The notes under the pieces are model-generated. The model was given only the letters and a program-made list of their open reading frames with translations, was not told where the DNA came from and did not search any database. Positions 16,173-26,143 of a stretch of 37,582 nt of DNA are shown here, in pieces (the first letter of the stretch is position 1; every line of letters begins with the position of its first letter). The stretch covers positions 1-37,582 of the forward strand of contig JAEETJ010000027.1 in assembly GCA_016290295.1 (NCBI GenBank). Direction: 5' to 3'. A program made the position numbers and the translations under genes. The DNA is from Bacteroidales bacterium. GTDB lineage: Bacteria > Bacteroidota > Bacteroidia > Bacteroidales > WCHB1-69.

Positions 16173-16228
16173 TAATTAATAGTTAGAGGGGAAATTCTTT
16201 GAATTCAGAATTCAAAATTCATAATTCA

Positions 16229-16258
16229 AAAAGGGTCGTGGCATGCCACGACCCTTTT
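16229..16258. terminator. Bidirectional terminator between nnr and the giant T9SS gene
   Basis: AAAAGGGTCGTGGC (16229-16242) pairs perfectly with GCCACGACCCTTTT (16245-16258) around a two-base centre, giving a 14-bp stem with A and T tracts on both sides. It can stop transcription from both directions. Just upstream, 16173-16228 is AT-rich, with four AATTC copies in 27 bases. Confidence 0.92.
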
Positions 16259-16287
16259 GCTTTGCGCGGACGCAATGAATTGCGTTC

Positions 16288-19200
16288 CTACTCTTTCACG
16301 ACCTTGCGGATGCCTATCATGCGTTGGCCATCAACAGCCTTGATGAAATAGACGCTGGCAGCATACGATGAGAGATCGATAACCGTCGTTTCACCCGTTG
16401 CCTTCCAAGTCTTCAACCACTTGCCGTACATGTCGTACAATTGGATCTCCGCATTCGGCGACAGCAGCACATTATTCATGCTCAACTGTACATTAATCTT
16501 GCCGTTGGTCGGGTTCGGATAAACATTCATCGCCACATTCATCAGGTAGTCTTTGATATCCGTAACAGTCAGGTGCAGAGTAATAACGGAGTCGCAACCA
16601 TCAGCAGTCTCCATCACCACGGTATAATCTCCTGACTGAACCGTTCCAGGCATAAAGGTGGTGTCGCCATATGTGAACGGCAGATCATCATCACTGATGG
16701 TCAGGTAGTAATCAACAGTGACAGAATGGTTGAGAGACAAGTTCAAAGTAATCACCGAATCACAGCCAGCAGCATTGGTCATTATAAAGGTCGGTGTATT
16801 GGCATCGGATGTACTCTCATAGTAGGTCACACCGTCAATCCACAGCAAGCTGTCGCATGCCTCTTGAACATCAACAGCTGTAGTACTATGATTAATAGTC
16901 AGGTGCAAGGTCACTGTACTGTCGCAGCCGTTAGTGGCACCACCAACGTATGTATAGGTCGGGGTTGTCGTGCTTTCGGTATATGTAATACCATTGATCC
17001 AAGTGAAGCTTTCACATGCCACTTGCTCGTCAACACCCGTTGTCGGCTGGTTGATGGTCAGGTGCAGCGTTACTGTACTGTCGCAACCGTTGGCAGCACC
17101 ACCGACGTAAGTATAGGTCGGGGTGCTCGTGCTAGCGGTATAGGTCACACCGTCAATCCAGGTGTAGCTGTCGCACGCCACTTGCTCGTCAACACCTGTT
17201 GCTGGTTGGTTGATGGTTAGATGCAATGTTACTGTACTGTCGCAACCATTGGCAGCACCACCGACGTAAGTATAGGTCGGGGTTGTCGTGCTTTCAGCAT
17301 ATGTTATACCGTTAATCCAAGTGAAGCTTTCGCAGGCCATTTGCTCATCAACACCCGTTGCTGGCTGGTTGATGGTCAGGTGCAGCGTTACTGTACTGTC
17401 GCAACCATTGGAAGCGCCACCCATAATCGTGAAGGTCGGGGTTGTTGTGCTGGCAGTATATGTCACACCGTCAACCCAAGTGTAGCTTCCGCAAGCCTCC
17501 TGCTCGTCAATACCCGTTGCAGGCTGGTTGACAGTCAAGGTCATCGTCACCACAGAGTCGCAGCCATTGACCGTGCTCAAAGTAGCTGTCTGCGTGCCTG
17601 CTTCTGTGAATACTACACCGTTCCAGGTGTATGGTAACTCGTTGGCGCAGATCGTCTGGGCATCCGTAACCGTGTATGAATGATTAACAACCAAATGCAA
17701 GGTCACGATACTGTCGCAGCCGTTAGCAGCACCTCCGACAATAGTGAAGGTTGGCATCGTCGTACTTTCAGTATAAGTACTATCGTCCATCCATGTGAAG
17801 CTGTCGCAGGATACTTGCTCATCGATGCCCGCTGTGGGCTGGTTCACTGTCAAGGTCATCGTCACCACAGAGTCGCAATCGTTAACCGTGCTCAAAGTAG
17901 CTGTTTGCGTACCAGCAGTGGTGAACTCAACGCCGTTCCATACGAGAGGCAACTCATTGTCACATACCGTGCGTTCATCGGTCACATTGTAGGTCGGGTT
18001 GACATGCAAGGTCATCGTCACCACTGAGTCGCAATCGTTAACCGTGCTCAAAGTGGCAGTCCGAGTGCCAGCGGCAGTGAATTGGACACCGTTCCAAATG
18101 ATTGGCAGTTCGTTGTCGCATATCGTAAGCTCGTCAGTCACATTATAAGTTGGATTGACATGCAAGGTCATAGTCACTACTGAGTCGCAATCGTTGAACG
18201 TGTTCAATGTGGCTGTCTGCGTGCCGGCAGCGGTAAACTGGATACCGTTCCAGAGGATTGGCAATTCGTTGTCGCATACCGTGCGCTCATCGGTCACATT
18301 ATACGTCGGATTTACATGCAAAGTCATGGTTACCACAGAGTCGCAACCGTTAACTGTGCTCAGAGTAGCTGTCTGCGTGCCGGCAGCGGTAAACTGGATA
18401 CCATTCCAAACGAGAGGCAACTCGTTGTCGCATACCGTACGTTCGTCACTTACATTGTAAGTTGGGTTGACATGCAAAGTCATGGTTACCACAGAGTCGC
18501 AATCGTTAATCGTGCTCAAAGTGGCAGTCTGTGTGCCGGCAGCAGTAAACTCGATGCCGTTCCAAATGATTGGCAGTTCATTGTCGCATACCGTACGCCC
18601 GTCGGTCACATTGTAAATCGGGTTGACATGCAGGGTCATCGTTACCACAGAGTCGCAACCATTGACAGTCTGCAAGGAGACAGTTTGTGTGCCAGCCTGG
18701 GTGAACTCAACTCCATTCCATGTATAAGGCAACTCACTAGCACAGATGGTCTGGGCATCAGTACCCTCAAGGGAATTAACCACCGTCAAGGTCATTGTCA
18801 CAACGGAGTCGCATCCGTTCACGCTTTGTAAGGTTGTGGTCTGTGTGCCAGCCTGAGTAAACTCGACTTCATTCCATGTGTATGGCAACTGATTTACACA
18901 AATGGTCTGGGTATCGGCAACTTGATAAATCGGGTTCACCGTCAAAGTCATGGTTACCACTGAGTCACAATTGTTTATTGTGCTCAAGGTTGCTGTCTGC
19001 GTACCAGCAGCGGTGAACTCTACGCCATTCCAGATAATTGGCAGTTCGTTGTCGCACACCGTGTATTCATCGGTCACATTGTAGGTCGGGTTGACATGTA
19101 AGGTCATAGTCACCACGCTATCACAATCGTTAATCGTGCTCAAAGTAGCAGTTTGCGTACCAGCAGCGGTAAACTCTACATTATTCCAGAGGATTGGCAG

Positions 19201-22200
19201 TTCGTTGTCGCATACCGTACGCTCGTCGGTCACATTGTAAGTCGGGTTGACATACAAAGTCATCGTTACCACGCTGTCGCAATCGTTAACCGTGCTCAAA
19301 GTGGCAGTCTGCGTGCCAGCAGCTGTGAACTCTACATTATTCCAGAGGACTGGCAATTCATTATCGCATACCGTGCGCTCATCGGTCACATTGTATGTCG
19401 GATTGACATACAAAGTCATCGTTACCACGCTGTCGCAATCGTTAACCGTGCTCAAAGTGGCAGTTTGCGTGCCAGCAGCAGTGAATTCCACACCATTCCA
19501 GAGGATTGGCAGTTCGTTGTCACATACTGTACGTTCATCGGTCACTTCATAGCTATAGTTCAACGTCAAGTGCAAAGTCACCACAGAGTCGCAGCCAGCA
19601 GCGTTCGTCAGCGTGACAGTCGGGGTATTTGTGCTTTCGGTATACGTACTATCATTTATCCATGTGAAGCTATCGCAGGCAATTTGATCATCAATGCCCT
19701 CTGTGCTTTGGTTGATAGTCAGGTGCAGAGTCACGACAGAGTCGCAACCGGCAGCGTTCGTCAAGGTGACAGTTGGAGTATTCGTACTCTCGGTATACGT
19801 TATATCATTAATCCAAGTGTAACTATCGCACGCCACTTGCTCGTCAATGCCTTCTGTACTATAGTTCACCGTCAAGTGCAGGGTCACGACAGAGTCACAA
19901 CCAACGGCATTTGTCAACGTGACAGTTGGAGTATTTGTACTAACGGTATATGTGCTATCGTTTATCCAGGTGAAGCTATCGCAGGCAACTTGCTCATCAA
20001 CACCCTCTGTGCTGTAGTTCACCGTCAAGTTGTAGGTTACCGTGCTGTCGCAGCCAGTTGCCAAGGTATAAGTGTAGCTAATGGTATCGCTTTCCGTGTA
20101 GATGCTGTCGTTCCAGACAAACTCGTCGCAGACGAGGGTATCAAGCGTTATATCATAGCTTGGGTTCACCGTCAGGAACAAGATAACAATGCTGTCGCAA
20201 CCTTCGGAAGTCTGCAGGGTACTAGAGTAGGAACCTGCTGTGGTCAGCTCTGTACCATGGAAATCATAGCTTTCACCCTCGCATATCGTTTTGAGAATAT
20301 TGACAGTCGGTGTGATATGCTGACGAATCTCTTTCACTCTGAAGCTTTTCTCAAAATACATACCGCCAAAGTCTGTGGTTCTAACACGAACATAATAATT
20401 CAAATCACTACTACACACAAAGTTAGCATTCGTTCTAAGACTATTTCCCTCTATCGTAAAGAGGTCATTGTCATCACCACCCTCACCGTTTACCAACGTG
20501 TAGACGAAAGGCTGACTCATATCATCATCCACGGTAGAGAAAGTACCGATAAAGGTATTTAACGTATCATATTCATAGAAGGTATTCCCTGTCAGCATCA
20601 AATCCATTGGAGCGGTATTGTAATTGACCACTGTATCAGGTTGAGCTTTAAACGCTTCCTTATTGCCCACATTATCCGTAGCAATAGACATAAACTGATA
20701 ATACATACCGTTTTCGAGTGCATAGGAAAGACTGCTATCGGGATGAGTTCTTCCCAGCGACTGGTAAGTTGCATTATTCACCGACATAAACAGCTCAACT
20801 TCCTTCACACCAGAGCCATTAGCATCATCCTCCGCATCAAAGGAAAAGGTACAGTACAACGAATCCTGCTCATTCATTTCAGCAATGAGTGTGGAAGAAG
20901 GGGCAACCACATCGAAAGTATTGGTCCATACATTAGTACCAATGGATTCATTCTCGTCAAAAACAATCAATGCTTTGGCAGCTACTGTATCTCCCGTAGC
21001 CACTGTATTTTTAGGCGAGATATAATAGCTGACGTAGCCCTCACCATGTCCCAAAGAATCATTGATAGCCAAAAAGCCCATCTGTGAATTTACCGGTTCG
21101 GCTCCTGTAGCGGGGTCAATACTTTGGAATATCCAGAATAATTTGTTGTTTTGGATATCCAAACCTGCGGTAACATCTACCCAAACGCCTAAGGAATCGG
21201 ACACATCCAAGCGTTGATAGTAAGAAGTCACATTGGAAGGCACAGTGAACACAAAACTGCCGAAGCCGAAATCACTCAAGCGGAAAGTCGCAAAATCTTG
21301 ATTTACAGGAATATCATAGGTAACTTTCACACGCGAGGCTGGTGCGGTGGCGAAATCAGGATCATTCTCAAATTCAATAATATAATTCATCTTGTCGGTA
21401 GCATTCACAAAACGTTTTTCTTCCGAATATCCTGTAGGACCAGTAATCTCATTAGGATCAACTGCACACTCTTGAGTCTTGGCATAGCCCTCCAAAATTC
21501 CCGTTGCCGAATTGCCATCAGCATCAGTAACAGTACGGGAAATGGTAAAATGTCCAATGGGTGGAGTATATCTGAATGTACGGCTACCATCGGGGAATGT
21601 ATATGGAGGACGACCACCACGAACATTGATAGTATAGGTTACTTCTGGCATGCCACTACAAGTGGCTTTTACATATTCTGGTCCAGTAATAGTCACTTCG
21701 AGATCATTCACACAACCTTCCAATTCGACATCATCTTCAAAATATATAACATCCGGACATGTTCTTGACGTAACCTTGACATGGTAAATCCCCTCCGACA
21801 AACCTTCCACCACATCATCGGATGAAGTTGCTCCATTTTTCAAGGTCCACTTAATCTCACAATCTTCCCGAGCCTCTTCGGGAATACTTAACTTGAGCAC
21901 CCCATCTTCACCGGGATCACAAGACTCGGCTCTAACCATAAAACCATAAATCACACAAGGTACGTCAAACACCTCATCATTAATAATGGTCAAATGCAGG
22001 GTATCAGCAGTCGGGCAACCATTTTCACTAAGAAATTCGGCAGAAGCATAAGTTCCACTATGATAATAAGTTTCATCAGTCTTATTCCAATGGTAATATT
22101 CACTCTCTGATATAGTTTCCACACTACCCGCATTATAATCCAAGGTCAATTGAAGTGTATCATAGCTTTGGCAACCATGCTCATCCGTTGTTGGGTATGG

Positions 22201-25200
22201 AGAAACATAAGTGCCTGAATCGAAGAACACTTGTCCTCTCCACGTATATTTATCGCCACAAGCGGTAATCCTTTGTGTATGTCCCGCAGGAGGCCGAATT
22301 CTAACAGTCTTCGAATGAGTAGCTTGACAACCATGGTCAGTTGTTCCTCTTACCGTATAAATTTTTTCAGATTCGGTTTGTGTCACTGTAAGGGAAGCCC
22401 CAGTTGACCCACCAGGATACCAGATATACGAAACCGCGCCAAAAGCATAACGTGCCGTAGCTATCAGTGTCATGGGTTCTCCTTCACACACAAGGCTATC
22501 CGCCAAAATGCCAATTTCAGGTGTAGGATTAACCCTTACATATTTGACACCCACTCCTTGGCAGTTGTTTCCACTCACATCCCCTATAACCGTATATTGG
22601 TTACTCTCTGTCGGGGTAATCTGTAACTGTGGATTAGTACCAACAACTGCACCTGTCAAATTTTTCCATACACAAGAGCCCACCACATTGGCAGCAGTAA
22701 GCGTAACAGAATTTCCTGCACAAACCACATCATCTCCCGTAACGCTTATCACAGGCCGCGTGCCCAAACTCACCGATTTGGTAACAGTAGCGGAGCATCC
22801 GTATGAATCAGTACCCGTAACAGAGTATATGCCTGCCACATCAACAACAATAGCAGCAGAGGTCTGTCCGTTGCTCCACTGATAATCTTGCGCTCCTGAT
22901 GCCGTAAGCGTAAGATTATCTCCTGGGCAAAGTTTATCACTTCCACCAATAACAACCGTTGGCAAAGTGCGAAGATTCAATGTTTTAGACGCAGTGGCAG
23001 TACAACCGTGTTCGTCCGTACCTGTAACGGTATATGTTCCCGCAGAGTTTACAGTAATGGATGCCGTGGTTTGTCCAGTACTCCATTCGTACGACTCCGC
23101 ACCAGAAGCTGTAAGTGTCACTGTCTGTCCGGGACAAATGGCATCTTTATTACTATTGATTTGGAATGATGGCAAACTATGCACTGTCACCGACTTGGTA
23201 GAAGTAGCGGTACAGCCGTGCTCATCCGTTACCTTAACTTTATACTCTGTATCTTCCGTAGGAGAAACGGTAATCTGGCTTTCATCATCCCCAGTATTCC
23301 ACTCGTATTCCTCTATAGGCCAATCATGTGAGCCTGTTGCCGTACCAAGTAACAGCTCTTTCCCTTTACAAACTTCATCATCACCATCAATACTGACATG
23401 AGGATTAGGATAAACAATCACATCAACAGTATCTTTAGATTTACACTTATTGGTATCAGTACCCGTTACAACATATTTGAGAGTTGAACCAGGAGGAGAA
23501 ATCAGGATAGTATCCTTTCTCTCCACCGAGCTGGTCCAAATATACGATTCACCTCTATTCACCTCAACCCAATCATAAAATTTCGCACCTGTAGCAATAT
23601 ACATGGAGGTATCACCAGCACAAAGGGTATCCCTACCATTAACCACTGTTGGGCCTGTGATGCTCACCTCCGGCAAAGTGTTGACCACCACATTCACCGT
23701 ATCTTTCGCCTTACACTTATTGGTATCGGTACCCGTAACGATATACTTGACATTCGCGACAGGACTTATCTTTATAGAATCCTTTGTTTCCACAGAGCTG
23801 GTCCATATATAGGACTTATTCCAACTGTAATATTTAGCACCTTCACCTATCAGCAAGGTAGTATCGCCTTTGCATATAGTATCTTGGCCGTTCACCACAT
23901 CAGGACCAGTGATTTTCACTTCCGGCAATGCAAGAACCACCACATTGACCGTATCTTTCGCTTTACACTTATTGGTATCGGTACCCGTAACGATATACTT
24001 GACATCCACCTTAGGACTAATCTTAATGGAATCCTTTGTATCCACCGAACTAGTCCAAATATAGGATTTATCCCAACTGTAATATTTAGCACCTTCACCT
24101 ATCAGCAAGGTAGTATCGCCTTTGCATATAGTATCTTGGCCGTTCACCACATCAGGACCGGTGATTTTCACTTCCGGCAATGCAAGAACCACCACATTGA
24201 CCGTATCTTTAGCTTTACACTTATTGGTATCAGTACCCGTAACGATATACTTGACATCAACCTTAGGACTAATCTTAATGGAATCCTTTGTATCCACCGA
24301 GCTAGTCCAAATATAGGATTTATCCCAACTGTAGTATTTGGCACCCTCGCCAACAAGCATCGTTGTATCACCCTTACAAATGGTGTCCTGTCCGTCAACC
24401 ACATCCGGACCAGTTATCCGTACCTCTGGCAAAGCATGTACCACAATATTTACCGTATCTTTCGCTTTGCACTTATTGGTATCGGTACCCGTAACGATAT
24501 ATTTAATATTTTCTTTAGGACTAATCTTAATGGAATCCTTTGTTTCCACCGAACTGGTCCATATATAGGGCTCATTCCAAGTATAATATTTAGCCCCCTC
24601 TCCTACCAGCATCGTGGTATCGCCCTTACAGATGGTGTCTTGACCATTCACCACATTAGGACCGGTGATTCTCACTTCCGGCAAAGCATTCACCACCACA
24701 TCAACCGTATCTTTAGCCTTACATTTATTGGTATCAGTACCGGTAACGATATAGCTGATATTCGCCACAGGACTTATTTTTATAGAATCTTTTGTTTCCA
24801 TAGAGTTAGTCCATATATAAGACTCACTCCAACTATAATATTTAGCTCCTTCTCCTACAAGCATGGTGGTATCGCCTTTACAAATGGTATCCCGGCCATT
24901 CACCACTGTCGGTCCCGTAATTTTCACTTCCGGCAATGCATGCACAACCACCAAAACAGAATCCTTTGCCTTGCATCTTGTAAGAGTATCTTCTCCTTGA
25001 AGAAGATATTTCTTATTGACGGTCGGGAACGCCATAACCGTGTCGGCATGAACAATGTCGGCATCAATTTTCCATGAATACAAATGCGCTCCATTGGCAA
25101 CAAGCATTGCAGTATCACCTTTACAGATAGTGTCGGTACCGTTAATCACTTCAGGACCCATGATTCTCACTTCAGGCAAATCATAAACGGTGAGAGTCAC

Positions 25201-26124
25201 CGTGTCTTTAGTAGTACATCCCACCCCATGTGCAGTTCCCGTAACAATATAAGTTCCAGGCTTTGTCGCTTTATAAATTTCAGAAGTTATATTATCGTCT
25301 GCGGTGATACTTCCGTCATCAAGTATCCAAGAGTACGAGAAAGCTCCCGAGGCAGTAAAAGTCGCGGTATCCCCATCACACATTTTGGTCTTATCGGCTG
25401 TAATGTCCACCCCTTCAACCTCAACCGTTACGGAAGCGGTGTTTTTACAACCAAAGAAGTCGTATCCCGTAACCGTATATGTTGTTGTTCTCTTGGGCCA
25501 AGCTTCGACAGGTTGACCAAATAGATTTCCTGGACGCCAAACATAATCATGAGCTCCCGAAGCTGTGAGTGTCACACTATATCCCCTACATATTCTGGAA
25601 GTATGGGCATGAGCAACAACACTCGGCAGAGGAAGCACCAATACCGGGAAGGTATCTGTAGCATGACAACCATAACTATTGGTTCCCACCACAATAAAGG
25701 TGTCTATTTCTGTAAGTGTAACCGTAATGGAATCCTTTGGCACAGAATTGACAGGTTCCGCCATACCGTTGCCAGTATGCCACCACCAGTAAGTAGTTGC
25801 GCCAGTGGCTTTCAATCCTGAAATCACACCAAAACAAACGGTATCATTACCATCCACTTCCACATTCGGCACAGGGTTTATGGTCAGTTTCAAGGTATCG
25901 ACACTGGCATACCCCATGGCATTATCGTAGGCATAGGTATATACACCACTGGTGTGATAGGTTTCACCATTCGCATCCCAGGTGTAGCTACCGCATCCCG
26001 TCGCCACGGTGACATTATGGGTACCCTCGTCAGGGGGAGTCTGCGCATACGCAGCACCCAACATACTGGTTAGTAAAACTGTCAGTGAAGCTATTTTGAA
26101 GAAAATGGAGCTATGTTTTTTCAT
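16288..26124 (-). CDS. Giant T9SS-secreted Ig/PKD-like and cysteine-pair repeat surface protein
   Basis: A 3278-residue secreted protein with a signal peptide (SMLGAAYA, then Gln). In order: three Ig/PKD-like modules (about 55-314), seven 84-residue Ig-like repeats (315-905), five more Ig-like modules (905-1290), two cysteine-pair units, a SprB-like segment (GGRPPYTF), a domain at about 1555-1755 beginning DPNEITGPTGY that I cannot name, a cadherin-like module (about 1850-1930), 24 tandem ~52-residue units with one Cys pair each (1936-3187), and a T9SS type A sorting tail (VYPNPTNGKINVQL from about 3201 to the basic end IRKVVKE). The tail should send it through the outer membrane and anchor it or release it. 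Adhesion or matrix building is likely but unproven. A good AAAGGAAAG ribosome site precedes the start, and 19 bases separate it from the gene upstream. Confidence 0.93.
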   Translation of the reverse strand: MKKHSSIFFKIASLTVLLTSMLGAAYAQTPPDEGTHNVTVATGCGSYTWDANGETYHTSGVYTYAYDNAMGYASVDTLKLTINPVPNVEVDGNDTVCFGVISGLKATGATTYWWWHTGNGMAEPVNSVPKDSITVTLTEIDTFIVVGTNSYGCHATDTFPVLVLPLPSVVAHAHTSRICRGYSVTLTASGAHDYVWRPGNLFGQPVEAWPKRTTTYTVTGYDFFGCKNTASVTVEVEGVDITADKTKMCDGDTATFTASGAFSYSWILDDGSITADDNITSEIYKATKPGTYIVTGTAHGVGCTTKDTVTLTVYDLPEVRIMGPEVINGTDTICKGDTAMLVANGAHLYSWKIDADIVHADTVMAFPTVNKKYLLQGEDTLTRCKAKDSVLVVVHALPEVKITGPTVVNGRDTICKGDTTMLVGEGAKYYSWSESYIWTNSMETKDSIKISPVANISYIVTGTDTNKCKAKDTVDVVVNALPEVRITGPNVVNGQDTICKGDTTMLVGEGAKYYTWNEPYIWTSSVETKDSIKISPKENIKYIVTGTDTNKCKAKDTVNIVVHALPEVRITGPDVVDGQDTICKGDTTMLVGEGAKYYSWDKSYIWTSSVDTKDSIKISPKVDVKYIVTGTDTNKCKAKDTVNVVVLALPEVKITGPDVVNGQDTICKGDTTLLIGEGAKYYSWDKSYIWTSSVDTKDSIKISPKVDVKYIVTGTDTNKCKAKDTVNVVVLALPEVKITGPDVVNGQDTICKGDTTLLIGEGAKYYSWNKSYIWTSSVETKDSIKISPVANVKYIVTGTDTNKCKAKDTVNVVVNTLPEVSITGPTVVNGRDTLCAGDTSMYIATGAKFYDWVEVNRGESYIWTSSVERKDTILISPPGSTLKYVVTGTDTNKCKSKDTVDVIVYPNPHVSIDGDDEVCKGKELLLGTATGSHDWPIEEYEWNTGDDESQITVSPTEDTEYKVKVTDEHGCTATSTKSVTVHSLPSFQINSNKDAICPGQTVTLTASGAESYEWSTGQTTASITVNSAGTYTVTGTDEHGCTATASKTLNLRTLPTVVIGGSDKLCPGDNLTLTASGAQDYQWSNGQTSAAIVVDVAGIYSVTGTDSYGCSATVTKSVSLGTRPVISVTGDDVVCAGNSVTLTAANVVGSCVWKNLTGAVVGTNPQLQITPTESNQYTVIGDVSGNNCQGVGVKYVRVNPTPEIGILADSLVCEGEPMTLIATARYAFGAVSYIWYPGGSTGASLTVTQTESEKIYTVRGTTDHGCQATHSKTVRIRPPAGHTQRITACGDKYTWRGQVFFDSGTYVSPYPTTDEHGCQSYDTLQLTLDYNAGSVETISESEYYHWNKTDETYYHSGTYASAEFLSENGCPTADTLHLTIINDEVFDVPCVIYGFMVRAESCDPGEDGVLKLSIPEEAREDCEIKWTLKNGATSSDDVVEGLSEGIYHVKVTSRTCPDVIYFEDDVELEGCVNDLEVTITGPEYVKATCSGMPEVTYTINVRGGRPPYTFPDGSRTFRYTPPIGHFTISRTVTDADGNSATGILEGYAKTQECAVDPNEITGPTGYSEEKRFVNATDKMNYIIEFENDPDFATAPASRVKVTYDIPVNQDFATFRLSDFGFGSFVFTVPSNVTSYYQRLDVSDSLGVWVDVTAGLDIQNNKLFWIFQSIDPATGAEPVNSQMGFLAINDSLGHGEGYVSYYISPKNTVATGDTVAAKALIVFDENESIGTNVWTNTFDVVAPSSTLIAEMNEQDSLYCTFSFDAEDDANGSGVKEVELFMSVNNATYQSLGRTHPDSSLSYALENGMYYQFMSIATDNVGNKEAFKAQPDTVVNYNTAPMDLMLTGNTFYEYDTLNTFIGTFSTVDDDMSQPFVYTLVNGEGGDDNDLFTIEGNSLRTNANFVCSSDLNYYVRVRTTDFGGMYFEKSFRVKEIRQHITPTVNILKTICEGESYDFHGTELTTAGSYSSTLQTSEGCDSIVILFLTVNPSYDITLDTLVCDEFVWNDSIYTESDTISYTYTLATGCDSTVTYNLTVNYSTEGVDEQVACDSFTWINDSTYTVSTNTPTVTLTNAVGCDSVVTLHLTVNYSTEGIDEQVACDSYTWINDITYTESTNTPTVTLTNAAGCDSVVTLHLTINQSTEGIDDQIACDSFTWINDSTYTESTNTPTVTLTNAAGCDSVVTLHLTLNYSYEVTDERTVCDNELPILWNGVEFTAAGTQTATLSTVNDCDSVVTMTLYVNPTYNVTDERTVCDNELPVLWNNVEFTAAGTQTATLSTVNDCDSVVTMTLYVNPTYNVTDERTVCDNELPILWNNVEFTAAGTQTATLSTINDCDSVVTMTLHVNPTYNVTDEYTVCDNELPIIWNGVEFTAAGTQTATLSTINNCDSVVTMTLTVNPIYQVADTQTICVNQLPYTWNEVEFTQAGTQTTTLQSVNGCDSVVTMTLTVVNSLEGTDAQTICASELPYTWNGVEFTQAGTQTVSLQTVNGCDSVVTMTLHVNPIYNVTDGRTVCDNELPIIWNGIEFTAAGTQTATLSTINDCDSVVTMTLHVNPTYNVSDERTVCDNELPLVWNGIQFTAAGTQTATLSTVNGCDSVVTMTLHVNPTYNVTDERTVCDNELPILWNGIQFTAAGTQTATLNTFNDCDSVVTMTLHVNPTYNVTDELTICDNELPIIWNGVQFTAAGTRTATLSTVNDCDSVVTMTLHVNPTYNVTDERTVCDNELPLVWNGVEFTTAGTQTATLSTVNDCDSVVTMTLTVNQPTAGIDEQVSCDSFTWMDDSTYTESTTMPTFTIVGGAANGCDSIVTLHLVVNHSYTVTDAQTICANELPYTWNGVVFTEAGTQTATLSTVNGCDSVVTMTLTVNQPATGIDEQEACGSYTWVDGVTYTASTTTPTFTIMGGASNGCDSTVTLHLTINQPATGVDEQMACESFTWINGITYAESTTTPTYTYVGGAANGCDSTVTLHLTINQPATGVDEQVACDSYTWIDGVTYTASTSTPTYTYVGGAANGCDSTVTLHLTINQPTTGVDEQVACESFTWINGITYTESTTTPTYTYVGGATNGCDSTVTLHLTINHSTTAVDVQEACDSLLWIDGVTYYESTSDANTPTFIMTNAAGCDSVITLNLSLNHSVTVDYYLTISDDDLPFTYGDTTFMPGTVQSGDYTVVMETADGCDSVITLHLTVTDIKDYLMNVAMNVYPNPTNGKINVQLSMNNVLLSPNAEIQLYDMYGKWLKTWKATGETTVIDLSSYAASVYFIKAVDGQRMIGIRKVVKE
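16564..20319 (-). repeat. Array of 24 tandem ~156-bp (52-residue) repeats
   Basis: Within the giant gene. I count 24 units averaging 52 residues, each with one Cys pair, in two subtypes. Type A has VCDNELPxxWNGVEFTAAG and ends DCDSVVTMTLxV; its cysteines are 29 residues apart. Type B has ACDSFTWINxxxYTEST and ends GCDSVVTLHLTI. From the N-terminal side, units 3-5 are type B, 6-16 are type A, 17 is B, 18 is A and 19-22 are B; the first two and last two units are divergent. The 156-bp period is visible directly in the DNA, for example at 17981 and 18137. Confidence 0.93.
23410..25182 (-). repeat. Array of seven 252-bp (84-residue) Ig-like repeats
   Basis: Within the giant gene. Units read LPEVxITGPxVVNGxDTICK, a YYSW core, YIWTSSVETKDSIKISP and KYIVTGTDTNKCKAKDTV. 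The first unit is slightly short and divergent, the last has an insertion, and the middle five are nearly uniform. Comparing 23821-24072 with 24073-24324, I count about five base differences over one whole 252-bp period. Confidence 0.92.
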
Positions 26125-26143
26125 AAACTTTCCTTTCTATTTT

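Noticed and set aside
16173-16228. Possible small RNA or attachment site in the AT-rich stretch after nnr
   Set aside because: Only short AATTC and TTAATA repeats are seen, with no promoter, stem or integrase nearby.
16564-20319. CRISPR-like or satellite array
   Set aside because: Period is 156 bp, in frame, with coding-type variation and no unique spacers; it is a protein repeat.
19153-20562. Long plus-strand open frame (469 codons) antisense to the 52-residue repeat array
   Set aside because: The translation is itself a repeat of the antisense of the array; periodic DNA without stops in one unit has none in the others. No signal, start context or family match.
23884-25077. Plus-strand open frame (397 codons) antisense to the 84-residue array
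   Set aside because: Same cause: it mirrors the 252-bp repeat and has no independent features.
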